The notes under the pieces are model-generated. The model was given only the letters and a program-made list of their open reading frames with translations. It had not been told where the DNA came from and did no database searches. Of a stretch of DNA of 64,000 nucleotides, positions 26,353-35,239 are shown piece after piece (position 1 is the first letter of the stretch; each line of letters starts with the position of its first letter). The DNA comes from a virus, in IMG/VR virus record IMGVR_UViG_3300035698_007246, positions 126,001-190,000 of that record; one strand, given 5' to 3'. A program made the translations under genes and the position numbers.

Positions 26353-26769
26353 TTATTTAAACCTTGGAAAAAAGATTATTTTATATTCTTCACCAGCGAC
26401 TTCACGGGTTTCATTCATAACTTTTGAAACATGTTCTTCTGCTTTAACTCTTGGCATACGTCCACAATCAATGAAAAATACATTTGGATGTTCTTTTGAT
26501 AAAACATAATGATATTTATCATCACCATTTAATATGCTAAGATTCTTTCTTGCTTCTGGATATTTATTAAGAATTCTTTCCCATAATTCATAAGCACGTT
26601 CAACAACTTCATCCCTTTTATCTTTATATACCACTTGCCAAGGAGGTGTTCCAACAACATCTTCAACAATAAGTTTAATTTGGTCATCTGCAAGTTCAAT
26701 ATTAACAACAGGATACCCTAATCGTGTTCTAACATAATCAATAAAATTTTCCATGTTTTCAAGTTTCAT
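26353..26769 (-). CDS. Hypothetical protein, possibly structural, 138 aa
   Basis: Starts MKLENMENFIDYVRTRLGYP after AAGGAG. The opening helix-turn (LGYPVVNIELADDQIKLIVE) resembles the N-termini of several T4-like virion proteins, but I cannot name the family. Confidence 0.5.
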   Translation of the reverse strand: MKLENMENFIDYVRTRLGYPVVNIELADDQIKLIVEDVVGTPPWQVVYKDKRDEVVERAYELWERILNKYPEARKNLSILNGDDKYHYVLSKEHPNVFFIDCGRMPRVKAEEHVSKVMNETREVAGEEYKIIFFPRFK

Positions 26770-26818
26770 AATATTCTCCTTAAATACAAATGTGGGTTTC
26801 CCCACACTTGATTATTTA

Positions 26819-27505
26819 TTAACAATCTTTTTTAACAGCTTTAAACTTTTCATCAAGATTAACTTCACTTTCTTGACAAAAACTTGCTTTAAGTGAGTCT
26901 GTATCAACACATCTTGCTTGTTTTGAATACATTGATACATTTTGAAATGCACTACGTGTCCCAATATCACTATTAGAATAAGTCACACTGTTGTTTTTAT
27001 CAAATCCCATTGTCCGTCCAACATCAAAAGCGTCTTGGTTTGTTGCAAGATAAATAAACTTCCAATCATGTTCCTTTTCAAAAAAAGAAATTAACTCTTT
27101 AATTCTTGGAGTTGTATATTCTTTACTTGTATTCTCATGACCATCTGTCAATATTGCAACAACAACATTGTCTGGACATTTGTCTTCATCCATTTCAGTA
27201 TGTCTTTTTAATGATTCTGTCAATGTAATACCGATAGCGTCATTAAGAGATGTCATTCCACCCGGAACATATACCGTTTCATCAAGTTCAGGAACTGTAT
27301 TAATATCAATATTTTCATAGATTTTCTCATACCCAGTATCAAATAGAATCAGGCTTACACCAGTATACCCTTCTTCATCTAATTGGTCTTTGATATACGC
27401 ATTATATCCACCGATTGTATCACTTCTCAATCGGTGCATAGAACCAGATTTATCCAAAACACATATTAGTTCAGTTCTTTTTGCTTGGATTTTTTTGACT
27501 TCCAT
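26819..27505 (-). CDS. von Willebrand factor A domain protein
   Basis: 228 residues. LICVLDKSGSM is the MIDAS DxSxS motif; PGGMTSLNDAIG supplies the MIDAS Thr and VVVAILTDGHEN the second acidic motif. vWA proteins bind partners through a divalent metal. They are common in large phages without a set role. The start overlaps the GroES gene by 40 bp. Confidence 0.85.
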   Translation of the reverse strand: MEVKKIQAKRTELICVLDKSGSMHRLRSDTIGGYNAYIKDQLDEEGYTGVSLILFDTGYEKIYENIDINTVPELDETVYVPGGMTSLNDAIGITLTESLKRHTEMDEDKCPDNVVVAILTDGHENTSKEYTTPRIKELISFFEKEHDWKFIYLATNQDAFDVGRTMGFDKNNSVTYSNSDIGTRSAFQNVSMYSKQARCVDTDSLKASFCQESEVNLDEKFKAVKKDC

Positions 27506-27810
27506 TCTTTGCCCCCTAATACGTTTCCTTCAGAAACGATAAAATATTCAATACCATCAATAAACATACTAATTTCAGTCATTTTTCTGAAATATATAGT
27601 GTCACCAACTTGAGCTTTTAATGGTCTCAATGTACCATCTTGCAATCTATATCCGTCACCAATTTTTAAAACTATTCCTTCAGAATAGTTTTTGGTAGTA
27701 TCATCATTAACAACAATAATCCCACCCGGTGTTTTTGCCTCACCACCTACTTTTAATATCAACATGTTATCATAGTACGGTGTGAACTCAACTGTTTTCT
27801 GCTTTTTCAT
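27466..27810 (-). CDS. GroES-like co-chaperonin
   Basis: 114 residues. GGIIVVNDDTTKNYSEGIVL, VGDTIYFRK and IEYFIVSEGNVLG follow the Cpn10 fold order, including the mobile-loop position. Phage Cpn10 proteins (T4 gp31 is a functional analogue) pair with host GroEL to fold the major capsid protein. Confidence 0.85.
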   Translation of the reverse strand: MKKQKTVEFTPYYDNMLILKVGGEAKTPGGIIVVNDDTTKNYSEGIVLKIGDGYRLQDGTLRPLKAQVGDTIYFRKMTEISMFIDGIEYFIVSEGNVLGGKEWKSKKSKQKELN

Positions 27811-29051
27811 TACGAAGTCCTCTCAATTAACGCTTTATAAATTATTGAATTTCTTTGTCTTTTTACTTTTATGATAGATTTTGCATTGTACTCTTCAAGT
27901 TTTGGGTCAACATCATACATAACACTATCATCATCAACATTTTGTAAATCTATCTTCATACTGTCAACATCACCATTTTCAAAAATAAAATGTATGTTTT
28001 GACTTGCCCTACTAATAAGATTGAGAGCTTTATCGGAATAATCATTAGCCCCAACAAGACTACCACTTCTTAATAAAACATCTTTAATTTTTGCTTCATG
28101 TAAATGTCCACATAAGATATAATCAACTCTGATATTCCTTTGACGGATATAACGAGCCAATGTACCATTAATATCTTTTGCAATTTGTTTTTTAAGAAAA
28201 TTCCCATGACACAACAAAAAGTTAACACCATTTATTGTCAATATTTGTTCTAATGGGTTTCCTTCAACAAATGTAACACCATCATTATGCATGAATAGCA
28301 TTTTTAATCCTTGAAAAATACCGAAATCATAATTATCAGAAGCAAAAAAATCAGAATTACTACTTTCTTCTCTCACTCGTGATTCATTTCCAGAAACGGT
28401 ATATACTTCCACATTCACATGTTCATTTAAATGTCGTATGAACATAGACAATAAATCCATAGCAAGATAAGACGCTTTTGTTCTATTAGTCGCCAGTGAA
28501 ATAATTTCATCAGTTCGTCTATCACTGTTGATTAAATCTCCAGTCATAGCCAATTTGACATTCTTAACATTCATTGAATTTGCATATTGAATAATTTTAG
28601 AAGCAAATCTAAATAATCGTTTACTTGCTATTCTAAAATCATACTTATTCCCATTTTCACCCAAATCAACTAACTCATTAAAATGAGTATCTGTCAAATG
28701 GACTATCATACTTGTTGGTGAATCACAACTTAGATGTTTTTTCATCGGAGAGAATGCTCTCTCTTTTAACAAATCACTAAAACATGTCACATAATCCTGA
28801 AGAAAAATTGTTTCTTTTGTTGGATTTCTCCAGATTCTTCTTTCATATGTGTTAATTGTTTGTAATCGCAAATTCTTTGTTGCAAGTTTAACATTCTGTT
28901 TTACGAGTTCATCATTCTCTATTTCAACCCCAACATCAACATCATTAACTTCAATTGGAATTTCATGAGAACCACATGATTGACACTTTGATTTATTACT
29001 CCGTGTCACAATGCTATTAATTTTACCACACTCGGCACACTTTTTAGCCAT
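27810..29051 (-). CDS. Metallophosphoesterase with N-terminal zinc ribbon
   Basis: 413 residues. CAEC and CQSC form a zinc ribbon in the first 30 residues. The catalytic motifs follow in order: VHLTDTHF, MTGDLI, SGNESR, CHGNF and CGHLHEA. This is the calcineurin-like fold that hydrolyses phosphoesters with two metals. A nuclease or phosphatase role in DNA metabolism is likely; the substrate is unknown. Confidence 0.85.
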   Translation of the reverse strand: MAKKCAECGKINSIVTRSNKSKCQSCGSHEIPIEVNDVDVGVEIENDELVKQNVKLATKNLRLQTINTYERRIWRNPTKETIFLQDYVTCFSDLLKERAFSPMKKHLSCDSPTSMIVHLTDTHFNELVDLGENGNKYDFRIASKRLFRFASKIIQYANSMNVKNVKLAMTGDLINSDRRTDEIISLATNRTKASYLAMDLLSMFIRHLNEHVNVEVYTVSGNESRVREESSNSDFFASDNYDFGIFQGLKMLFMHNDGVTFVEGNPLEQILTINGVNFLLCHGNFLKKQIAKDINGTLARYIRQRNIRVDYILCGHLHEAKIKDVLLRSGSLVGANDYSDKALNLISRASQNIHFIFENGDVDSMKIDLQNVDDDSVMYDVDPKLEEYNAKSIIKVKRQRNSIIYKALIERTS

Positions 29052-29062
29052 ACTAACTCCCT

Positions 29063-29239
29063 TTAACCATTAAGTAATCGTGGTGACACATCAACATAAT
29101 CAGTACCAAGTACTCCTTCTGTTATTACTTCACCAGAAAGACTCACTTTACCACACGTACATTTACGAATACAAACTTGTTCGTTGCACTCTAATGTAGC
29201 ACCACAATGCAAACATTTAACTTTCTTCTGAATTTTCAT
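29063..29239 (-). CDS. Zinc-ribbon protein, 58 aa
   Basis: Starts MKIQKKVKCLHCGATLECNE after GGAGG. CLHC and CTC pairs form a ribbon. Overlaps the end of the upstream gene by 23 bp. Confidence 0.6.
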   Translation of the reverse strand: MKIQKKVKCLHCGATLECNEQVCIRKCTCGKVSLSGEVITEGVLGTDYVDVSPRLLNG

Positions 29240-29747
29240 TTTTTCCTCCATCATATTTAAATTCGAAATCGTTAATTTCTGTATAATCTATTAATATCCT
29301 TTTACAAACTTCACAATGAAATTGTTTATCAGGTATATCTTCATATTTAGACCATGAATAAAATCCATATCCACATGAACACTCAACACTCAACACATCT
29401 TTATAGTTGGTTGTGTTTTCCACATGGTATTCATTCATTATATCTACTTTATTTTGAAACATCCCCAAATAGATTACTTTTTTTTCATCAGGAGACAATT
29501 CATGTTCGCGTCTCCCATCTTCTAACACATCATTAAATCGAGATGAATCTAAATACAAATCAATATTTTTAAAATCAAAATTTATTTTTAAATTGTTAAT
29601 AATATCAGATACCGCCTTCTCTATTATTTTCACACCGCTAAGATATCCAATTAAATAGTCCCTATTTTTAACAACCACAGGAACCCAGTATGGTTGTTTA
29701 TTTCGTATCGGTGAAGTATATCGCATTATTTTCCCCATGTTGTTCAT
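29217..29747 (-). CDS. Hypothetical protein with C-terminal zinc ribbon, 176 aa
   Basis: The C-terminal third has CSCGYGFYSW...CEVC. The N-terminal part is not recognised. A TATAAATA box lies at 29768, so the transcript starts near 29762. The ATG at 29762 would be leaderless, and the one at 29747 has a weak GGGTG site. Confidence 0.55.
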   Translation of the reverse strand: MNNMGKIMRYTSPIRNKQPYWVPVVVKNRDYLIGYLSGVKIIEKAVSDIINNLKINFDFKNIDLYLDSSRFNDVLEDGRREHELSPDEKKVIYLGMFQNKVDIMNEYHVENTTNYKDVLSVECSCGYGFYSWSKYEDIPDKQFHCEVCKRILIDYTEINDFEFKYDGGKNENSEES

Positions 29748-29767
29748 TAAACTTACACCCATTTGAA

Positions 29768-29775
29768 TATTTATA
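29768..29775 (-). promoter_or_regulatory. Late promoter TATAAATA
   Basis: Exact late box ahead of the gene at 29217-29747, at the end of the gp62-like gene. Confidence 0.6.
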
Positions 29776-30184
29776 CTTCAACCATTTGATTATTACCATA
29801 CTTATAAGTTTCTAAAATCTTTTTAATCTCATCATCACTCATCATATCCTTATATAATTCAGCCTCACGACCCCCAACTGCAAAATAATCAGCAATATAT
29901 TTGATTTCTGTTCCAGTCAGTTCTTTATTTAACTTTACAGACTGGTAATCAATTTGTAATTTTTGCTGAGGCAAAACAGCCAACAAAAAATTATAATGCG
30001 TTTGTTTTGTCATCAATTGGCTGTGTTGATTCAACTCATTGATAATAGGTAACAATAATTCAATTGAAGAAAGCCACCTATTAATCATATATGGGTTGTA
30101 ATTAGTACTATTATTAGGGTCAGACATATCAAGCTCTTTCTTATTAACAGACATTGCGTCAATATATTCCCAAGGTTTTTCCAT
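29771..30184 (-). CDS. 62: Clamp loader small subunit (gp62-like)
   Basis: 137 residues. PWEYIDAMSVNKKEL, YNPYMINRWLSSIELLLPII and a HYNFLLAVLPQQ segment match the T4 gp62 pattern (YNPFMxNRALS...DFLLN). gp62 joins gp44 to load the gp45 clamp. Gene order 45, small gene, 44, glycosyltransferase, 62 resembles T4 45-44-62 with an insertion. Confidence 0.7.
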   Translation of the reverse strand: MEKPWEYIDAMSVNKKELDMSDPNNSTNYNPYMINRWLSSIELLLPIINELNQHSQLMTKQTHYNFLLAVLPQQKLQIDYQSVKLNKELTGTEIKYIADYFAVGGREAELYKDMMSDDEIKKILETYKYGNNQMVEV

Positions 30185-30957
30185 TATATTTCAACCCTTA
30201 ACACTTCATCATTTTTAACTTTAATATTATCATGTCGGATTGGAAATTCCAAATCTTTATATTTTTCATTAAATATTTCTTTTGATGTAATCCAATCATC
30301 ACTAATTGTGTTTGGGCGGTGTGACGCATGATAAATTAACACATCAGCAACAGCAACTTTATAGCCTTTAAGTAATGTTTGAACACATAAATCCATTGCA
30401 TACATGTTTCTATCATTTTTAAATGATTCAATATCAAAATTGAGTCCATCTTTTAGTAAAGACCCTCTCACTGCGAAGACACAACCCTTAACAGCAGCAA
30501 TGTTATCATAATAACCAACTGGTCCAAAAATAACATGTTGACCTTTAGTGATATTTTCGCCATCGACACCTTCAAATATCTGACCAATTCTTTCATTTTT
30601 TTCATCAAACCACCACCCGTCTTTAGATATTTGTTTAACACCCGCAACACCAACTATCCCAACATCGGGATGTCGTTCGAATGTTTTTATTAATTTCCAA
30701 TCAAACAAATTATCAGTTATGTTTATATCTTCATGGGAATATACAACAATAGTTTCATCATCAATTTTATTATTCTGAAGTAATATATGTGTCATGCCAT
30801 TATATTTTTCATTAATGCTTTTATTCACGACATTACCGTCTTTATCAGGACTATCACCAATTTGGAAACATTCTACACCAAATCGTTGAGCCGATGGAGC
30901 AAAAAATGTCCCAAAAGTTTTATCAGAATTTCTTCCCACAACAAAAATTATTTTCAT
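30184..30957 (-). CDS. Glycosyltransferase (GT-A, StrF-like family)
   Basis: 257 residues. TIVVYSHEDINITDNLF gives the acidic metal-binding motif, followed by GIVGVAGVKQISKDGWWF, typical of the glycosyltransferase family with a StrF-like domain. Its insertion between clamp-loader genes is unusual. Target (DNA base, lipid or glycan) unknown. Confidence 0.7.
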   Translation of the reverse strand: MKIIFVVGRNSDKTFGTFFAPSAQRFGVECFQIGDSPDKDGNVVNKSINEKYNGMTHILLQNNKIDDETIVVYSHEDINITDNLFDWKLIKTFERHPDVGIVGVAGVKQISKDGWWFDEKNERIGQIFEGVDGENITKGQHVIFGPVGYYDNIAAVKGCVFAVRGSLLKDGLNFDIESFKNDRNMYAMDLCVQTLLKGYKVAVADVLIYHASHRPNTISDDWITSKEIFNEKYKDLEFPIRHDNIKVKNDEVLRVEI

Positions 30958-30966
30958 TTATCCCCC

Positions 30967-31920
30967 CTATAGTACTTTACACATATCAAAAAGACATGCA
31001 GCAAAATTTAATTCTTTATCTGTAACAAAGGCATGTCTAAAATCAAATTCATTTAATGTACATATCAATTGAGGAATTTTGCTTTTATCTTCAACCATTT
31101 TTCCATCAACCATATTCGTTTTAATCATACCATACACTTCACCGAGATTGATATTATTATCAATAACATATCTACGAGCTTGTGTTACTTTTTTATAAAG
31201 AACCAATTTGTAAAATTCGTCCTTAATATTTTGTAATTTGAAGATTTCGCTATTCACAATACCATATTGCTCATGACAATCACGGAGCAACTTGATTGTT
31301 GTTCTAATATCAGGATAACATTTAGTAACTAACCCCGCAATAGTGTCCATTGTATCAAATTCAATGTTTTCTTGTTTTAGAATCGCTAATACATGACGAC
31401 ATATCTTTGGAATCATGACCTTTTTAGTTTCTATGCCAGTAAAATTAAAATCAACACAATCAACTCTTGATTGAATAGCAGCAATTATTTTGCTAATATT
31501 ATTCGCTGTTAAAATAAAACGACAACAATCTTGATACTCTTCAATTGAGGCTTTCAATGCAAGCTGTAAATCAGGTGTTGCACCATCAAACTCATCAAGG
31601 ATTACCAATTTTTTCTTACCATCAAAAGACATCGCTTCTGCATAACGTGATATTGTACTTCTTAATAAGTCAATACCGCGTTCAAGGGATGTATTGATAT
31701 ATATAAAATCAACATCACATTCATTTGCCAAGGCTTTTGCTGTTGTTGTTTTACCTACACCCGGTGAAACTGAATAAAATAACATATTAGGAATGTCATC
31801 CTTTTCAACAATAACCTTAAATTTACTTTGTAATTGTGGTGGCAATAATATTTGGTCAATTTCAACAGGTCTATACTTCTCATGTAGAAGTGTAAACGTA
31901 TCATTAAAATACACACTCAT
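30967..31920 (-). CDS. 44: Clamp loader large subunit (gp44-like AAA+)
   Basis: 317 residues. LHEKYRPVEIDQILLPPQ at the start, Walker A SPGVGKTT, Walker B VILDEFD and the sensor FILTANN place it in the RFC/gp44 family. With gp62 it opens and loads the gp45 clamp using ATP. Confidence 0.9.
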   Translation of the reverse strand: MSVYFNDTFTLLHEKYRPVEIDQILLPPQLQSKFKVIVEKDDIPNMLFYSVSPGVGKTTTAKALANECDVDFIYINTSLERGIDLLRSTISRYAEAMSFDGKKKLVILDEFDGATPDLQLALKASIEEYQDCCRFILTANNISKIIAAIQSRVDCVDFNFTGIETKKVMIPKICRHVLAILKQENIEFDTMDTIAGLVTKCYPDIRTTIKLLRDCHEQYGIVNSEIFKLQNIKDEFYKLVLYKKVTQARRYVIDNNINLGEVYGMIKTNMVDGKMVEDKSKIPQLICTLNEFDFRHAFVTDKELNFAACLFDMCKVL

Positions 31921-31933
31921 CTAACAGTCCCCC

Positions 31934-32341
31934 TTATTTCTTTTTTCTTTTTTCTTTCCATTCACGTCTTTTTTGTTTCTTAACTTGCTTTTCTGCTTGA
32001 CGCTTAAGAAATCTTCTTTCATTTCGTGAAAGTGGACGCATTCTGTTTTCTGCTGCTGTTTGTTCAGCTAATTCTTCACCTTCTACTTTAGGAAAAATAC
32101 AAGCACACGGTACAGGAGCTTTTGTTTTAGCGTCCCTTGCAGTATATCCTCTTCCCCAACATTTCTTACAATTCTTTTTAGGGTCAAGTATTTTAGCACC
32201 TGTTTTTTCAGCAAGTTTACGAATAACATCCATTGGACTAATATCCTCTTGCTTAACAACTTCACCAGACTTCAAATCTACAAATTCATCTCTATCATCT
32301 GGTAGTTGGTAATTATTTCCTACAAATAAATCATTATCCAT
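31934..32341 (-). CDS. Conserved zinc-knuckle protein, 135 aa
   Basis: CKKCWGRGYTARD...VPCAC resembles half of a DnaJ-type zinc finger; the C-terminus is a long Lys/Arg-rich helix. The gene is nested between clamp and clamp-loader genes, as in other T4-like phages, but its role is unknown. Confidence 0.6.
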   Translation of the reverse strand: MDNDLFVGNNYQLPDDRDEFVDLKSGEVVKQEDISPMDVIRKLAEKTGAKILDPKKNCKKCWGRGYTARDAKTKAPVPCACIFPKVEGEELAEQTAAENRMRPLSRNERRFLKRQAEKQVKKQKRREWKEKRKKK

Positions 32342-33057
32342 TATCTACCTGCTCTTTTTTTAATCATTGATGTATAAATGCCCAAGTCAATGTTATCATC
32401 TTTCAATTTGAATTCAACAAATCCCGGTTGTTTAATAGACACAATATAATCTTTACGTGGCGGTAACATCATGAAACATTTTGAAAATATCTTTATTTGT
32501 AAAGGGGTTTCCATAAATTGTTCTGTAAATGGTGTTGCGTCAAATGTTTTATCAAATGTATTGTCAGCATTAGACATAACAATTTTAATGTTGACATTAT
32601 CTCCTAAACAAGTAATTTCACTATGTTTAGAATTCTTTATGAGAACATGCATTTTTACCAATTCTAATAATGCGTCTGACGGCAATTCAAAAGAATAATC
32701 AGGATTCTCAAAATTAATACCATTAGGACCAGTTTTCATACGTGCTGTGTCATTCAACAAATAGGAAACACGTGTTCTATCTTTAGACAGTATAATTTTA
32801 TTGGTGTTAATTTTTACATCCGGTTCGTTGAACGTTCTAAAGAATCTATAAAACTCACTAAATTTATAAAATCCAATATCTGTATCAATACCAAAATATT
32901 CATTTGGTACTTTCAGAATGTATGCTGCTGTCTTTTCGGAGTTCTGTCTTCTAATCTGTGTCACACCATCTTTAGATTCAATGATAATTTTATCATCAAT
33001 AGATGTTAACTGATTAATCAACTCAAAAAACTCCGGCTTATACTTCAAATTTTCCAT
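32341..33057 (-). CDS. 45: DNA polymerase sliding clamp (gp45-like)
   Basis: 238 residues, beta-rich, beginning MENLKYKPEFFELINQLTSI and containing SKDGVTQIRRQNSEKTAAY and a C-terminal YIVSIKQPGFVEF strand, as in T4-type clamps. Size and position next to gp44/gp62 fit. It also serves as mobile activator of late transcription with gp55 and gp33. Confidence 0.85.
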   Translation of the reverse strand: MENLKYKPEFFELINQLTSIDDKIIIESKDGVTQIRRQNSEKTAAYILKVPNEYFGIDTDIGFYKFSEFYRFFRTFNEPDVKINTNKIILSKDRTRVSYLLNDTARMKTGPNGINFENPDYSFELPSDALLELVKMHVLIKNSKHSEITCLGDNVNIKIVMSNADNTFDKTFDATPFTEQFMETPLQIKIFSKCFMMLPPRKDYIVSIKQPGFVEFKLKDDNIDLGIYTSMIKKRAGR

Positions 33058-33111
33058 TTGTATAAACTCCTTATAAATTACACAATATCGAGTGTTTTTA
33101 ATTCACTACTT

Positions 33112-33139
33112 AATATAATAAATTCTCAAGAAATGTCAA
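33112..33139 (-). promoter_or_regulatory. Early-type promoter (clamp operon)
   Basis: TTGACA, 16-nt spacer, TATATT, about 55 bp before the clamp gene. Confidence 0.75.
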
Positions 33140-33176
33140 TATGTATTTCATTTATTTTATTGATTTGTAAACTTTT

Positions 33177-33205
33177 AAAGTACTTGAAAAATTATCAAGT
33201 ACTTT
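33177..33205. repeat. AAAGTACTTGA inverted repeat
   Basis: AAAGTACTTGA and its exact complement separated by 7 nt, between dUTPase and clamp genes. Could be a terminator or protein site; the same palindrome recurs at 51.3 and 58.7-59.2 kb. Confidence 0.65.
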
Positions 33206-33217
33206 AAAAAGTATACT

Positions 33218-33727
33218 TTATTTTTTATCAGTGTGACCAAATCCACCTGCACCACGAACCGTATCAGACAGCTCGTCAGCCCATTCAGACTCAATTTTTG
33301 GAACTGGCATAATTACCATCTGTAAAATAGCGTCATCTTCTTTGAACATTTTAATTTGTTCCATATATTCGCTAACAATTTTATCATGGTAATCTGATTG
33401 TATTAAATGTAATTCAACAATAAGTGCTTTAAGCGTATTGAGATAATTAACATAATTAAATCTTGCCATAACTTCACCACGATAGTCGCAATCAATAATA
33501 CCAACTGCATTACATAAACTCAAATCAGTTTTTGATATTGAACTACGTGGAAAAATAAATCCAGCATATCCTTCAGGAAGCTCCATAGCAAATCCAAATT
33601 TATATTCAATAAACTTTTCTTTTACTGTCGGTCCTTCTGTTGGAACCAAATCCATTCCCGCTGAATATTCTGTTCCATAAGCAGGAAGCACGGCTTTCTC
33701 ATGTAGCTTTTTAAACAATACTTTCAT
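33218..33727 (-). CDS. dut: dUTPase (trimeric)
   Basis: About 169 residues. GTEYSAGMDL, PRSSISKTDL, NAVGIIDCDYRGEV and the C-terminal RGAGGFGHT are the dUTPase motifs in order. An insertion of about 40 residues between motifs 3 and 4/5 makes it longer than typical. It hydrolyses dUTP to dUMP. Start at MKVLFKKLHEK with AAGGA upstream. Confidence 0.9.
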   Translation of the reverse strand: MKVLFKKLHEKAVLPAYGTEYSAGMDLVPTEGPTVKEKFIEYKFGFAMELPEGYAGFIFPRSSISKTDLSLCNAVGIIDCDYRGEVMARFNYVNYLNTLKALIVELHLIQSDYHDKIVSEYMEQIKMFKEDDAILQMVIMPVPKIESEWADELSDTVRGAGGFGHTDKK

Positions 33728-33729
33728 TT

Positions 33730-33804
33730 TCAATCTTTCCTTGTAAATATAGGTTTAATTATTCCAGGTTTTTTAATAAATTGTTCTGTTGTTAATCTTT
33801 TCAT
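33730..33804 (-). CDS. Short ORF resembling an endonuclease N-terminus, 24 aa
   Basis: MKRLTTEQFIKKPGIIKPIF... resembles the opening of VSR/HNH-type homing proteins (TTEQFIKK), then stops. GGGGG lies upstream. Probably a remnant. Confidence 0.35.
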   Translation of the reverse strand: MKRLTTEQFIKKPGIIKPIFTRKD

Positions 33805-33906
33805 AAGAAGACCCCCTGTTAGGTATAAAATAAGTAAGGAATGATAGGTAATTCTTAAAACAGGTAAGAAAAGGATTATAAGCCCCTGTCCCCATCATTA
33901 TACTTA

Positions 33907-33914
33907 TATTTATA
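33907..33914 (-). promoter_or_regulatory. Late promoter TATAAATA (dUTPase region)
   Basis: Exact late box after the ThyX-like gene, in position to transcribe the short ORF and dUTPase. Confidence 0.5.
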
Positions 33915-33919
33915 TATTC

Positions 33920-34468
33920 TTATTTAGATTTTACTATTAACTCAGGATGTTCAATATTTTCCAATAAAAATTTACAAAACTCACGAATAATATATAATTT
34001 ATGATTACTTCGTTGTTTTATAATATTAAAAATATTTTTATAATTAAGTTTCCATATTCTGGTTTGAAGAAATCCTTCAGGTAATTTTCTTTTCAATCTC
34101 TCAAATTCACCAGAATTAATAATCGAATTCAATTCTTTTAAATACCCGTCACTGATATCACCATATTCAAAATTATTTTTTGTAAGTGGTCCTTTCATAA
34201 TAGTATGATTTGTACTTTCGGATTGTTTTGATGTCAATCTATATGTATCAAAATCTTGCCACACATAACGTGGAACATTAACTTCAACCCACACATCAAC
34301 ACTTTCTAAAAATTTATTATGCCCATAATCAAAGAAGGCTAATTTTTTAGCAACTTTTGGCATTTTCTCTTCTGGTTGATTTTTATTAAGAGATATACCT
34401 TTCAATGCTGGTTTGTATCCAGCCTCTTCCAAAATATCAAAATAGACACCATTTTCAAATTTTTTCAT
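33920..34468 (-). CDS. ThyX-like protein (divergent)
   Basis: 182 residues. DVWVEVNVPRYVWQDFDTYR followed by LTSKQSESTNHTI resembles the region of flavin-dependent thymidylate synthases that carries RHRxxSxNExSxR, but the motif is degenerate. The downstream FLQTRIWKLNYKNIF is compatible. Catalysis is doubtful; thymidylate synthesis would fit the neighbouring dUTPase. Confidence 0.4.
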   Translation of the reverse strand: MKKFENGVYFDILEEAGYKPALKGISLNKNQPEEKMPKVAKKLAFFDYGHNKFLESVDVWVEVNVPRYVWQDFDTYRLTSKQSESTNHTIMKGPLTKNNFEYGDISDGYLKELNSIINSGEFERLKRKLPEGFLQTRIWKLNYKNIFNIIKQRSNHKLYIIREFCKFLLENIEHPELIVKSK

Positions 34469-34484
34469 TATAAACTCCGTTTAA

Positions 34485-34772
34485 TTATTTTATTTTTGTT
34501 CTTTTATCACTTGCTTCATGTTTTATATACCCGTTTGGGAATTCCGGCTTCTCAAGAACTTCGGCATCAATTCCCAAATTTTTAGGATTATCTTTATCTG
34601 GAAATGGCTTACTCATTGCCACAAATACACCATTCCCATTCTTATCAACAACAGGAGTCATATCAGATGGCTCGAATAAACAAAACACATCCCCCACTAC
34701 CAACTCACTAAAAGGAATAGTTCTCCATTGTTTACCCATCAATTTCACTTTAACAATTCTTTTATCATTCAT
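34485..34772 (-). CDS. Conserved phage protein, 95 aa
   Basis: WRTIPFSELVVGDVFCLFEP near residue 16 is a phrase seen in many phage small proteins of unknown role. Directly follows the gp21-related gene. Confidence 0.5.
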   Translation of the reverse strand: MNDKRIVKVKLMGKQWRTIPFSELVVGDVFCLFEPSDMTPVVDKNGNGVFVAMSKPFPDKDNPKNLGIDAEVLEKPEFPNGYIKHEASDKRTKIK

Positions 34773-34774
34773 AA

Positions 34775-35239
34775 TTATTCCATTGGTAAAATGTCAATAG
34801 AAGTTAATTGATAATCTGTAATAATATTACCATCTGATATAGTACCAACACCACGACACCCAAATTTAATATCGACACCAGAATTTATTAATGTGTCAAC
34901 TAATCTCCCTTTTGGTGTATCTATTAATCTCCCATCACAAACAATTTGTTTTCCATTATTCCTAATGGCAGTAATTTTATGCGAAACATTTCCAAGATTA
35001 ATATTTTGGTCTCTACCATCCAATTCACCAAGACATCCCCCACAACTAATTTTTTTTCGACACATATCAATAATAGTATCAATGGCTGATTGTGAATATA
35101 TCCTTCCATTGGCACTGGGTTTACCAATTTCAATGATAACTTCATTTTTAAAAACTTTAAGTTTGTATTCAGGAGAAACCGTCTCAATCCTAAATTCAAA
35201 CACAGATTTGATTTTATTCCAAATATTCTTCATAATCAT
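34775..35239 (-). CDS. gp21-family prohead protease homologue with Cys for Ser
   Basis: About 154 residues. NGRIYSQSAIDTIIDMC, LGELDGRDQNINLGNVSHKI and the distal FGCRGVGTIS...DYQLTSIDI follow the S77 prohead protease layout. The catalytic His lies in NVSHKI. The usual SSRG nucleophile site reads GCRG, so Cys replaces Ser. No capsid genes are nearby. It may be a Cys-nucleophile variant or an inactive paralogue. Confidence 0.65.
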   Translation of the reverse strand: MIMKNIWNKIKSVFEFRIETVSPEYKLKVFKNEVIIEIGKPSANGRIYSQSAIDTIIDMCRKKISCGGCLGELDGRDQNINLGNVSHKITAIRNNGKQIVCDGRLIDTPKGRLVDTLINSGVDIKFGCRGVGTISDGNIITDYQLTSIDILPME

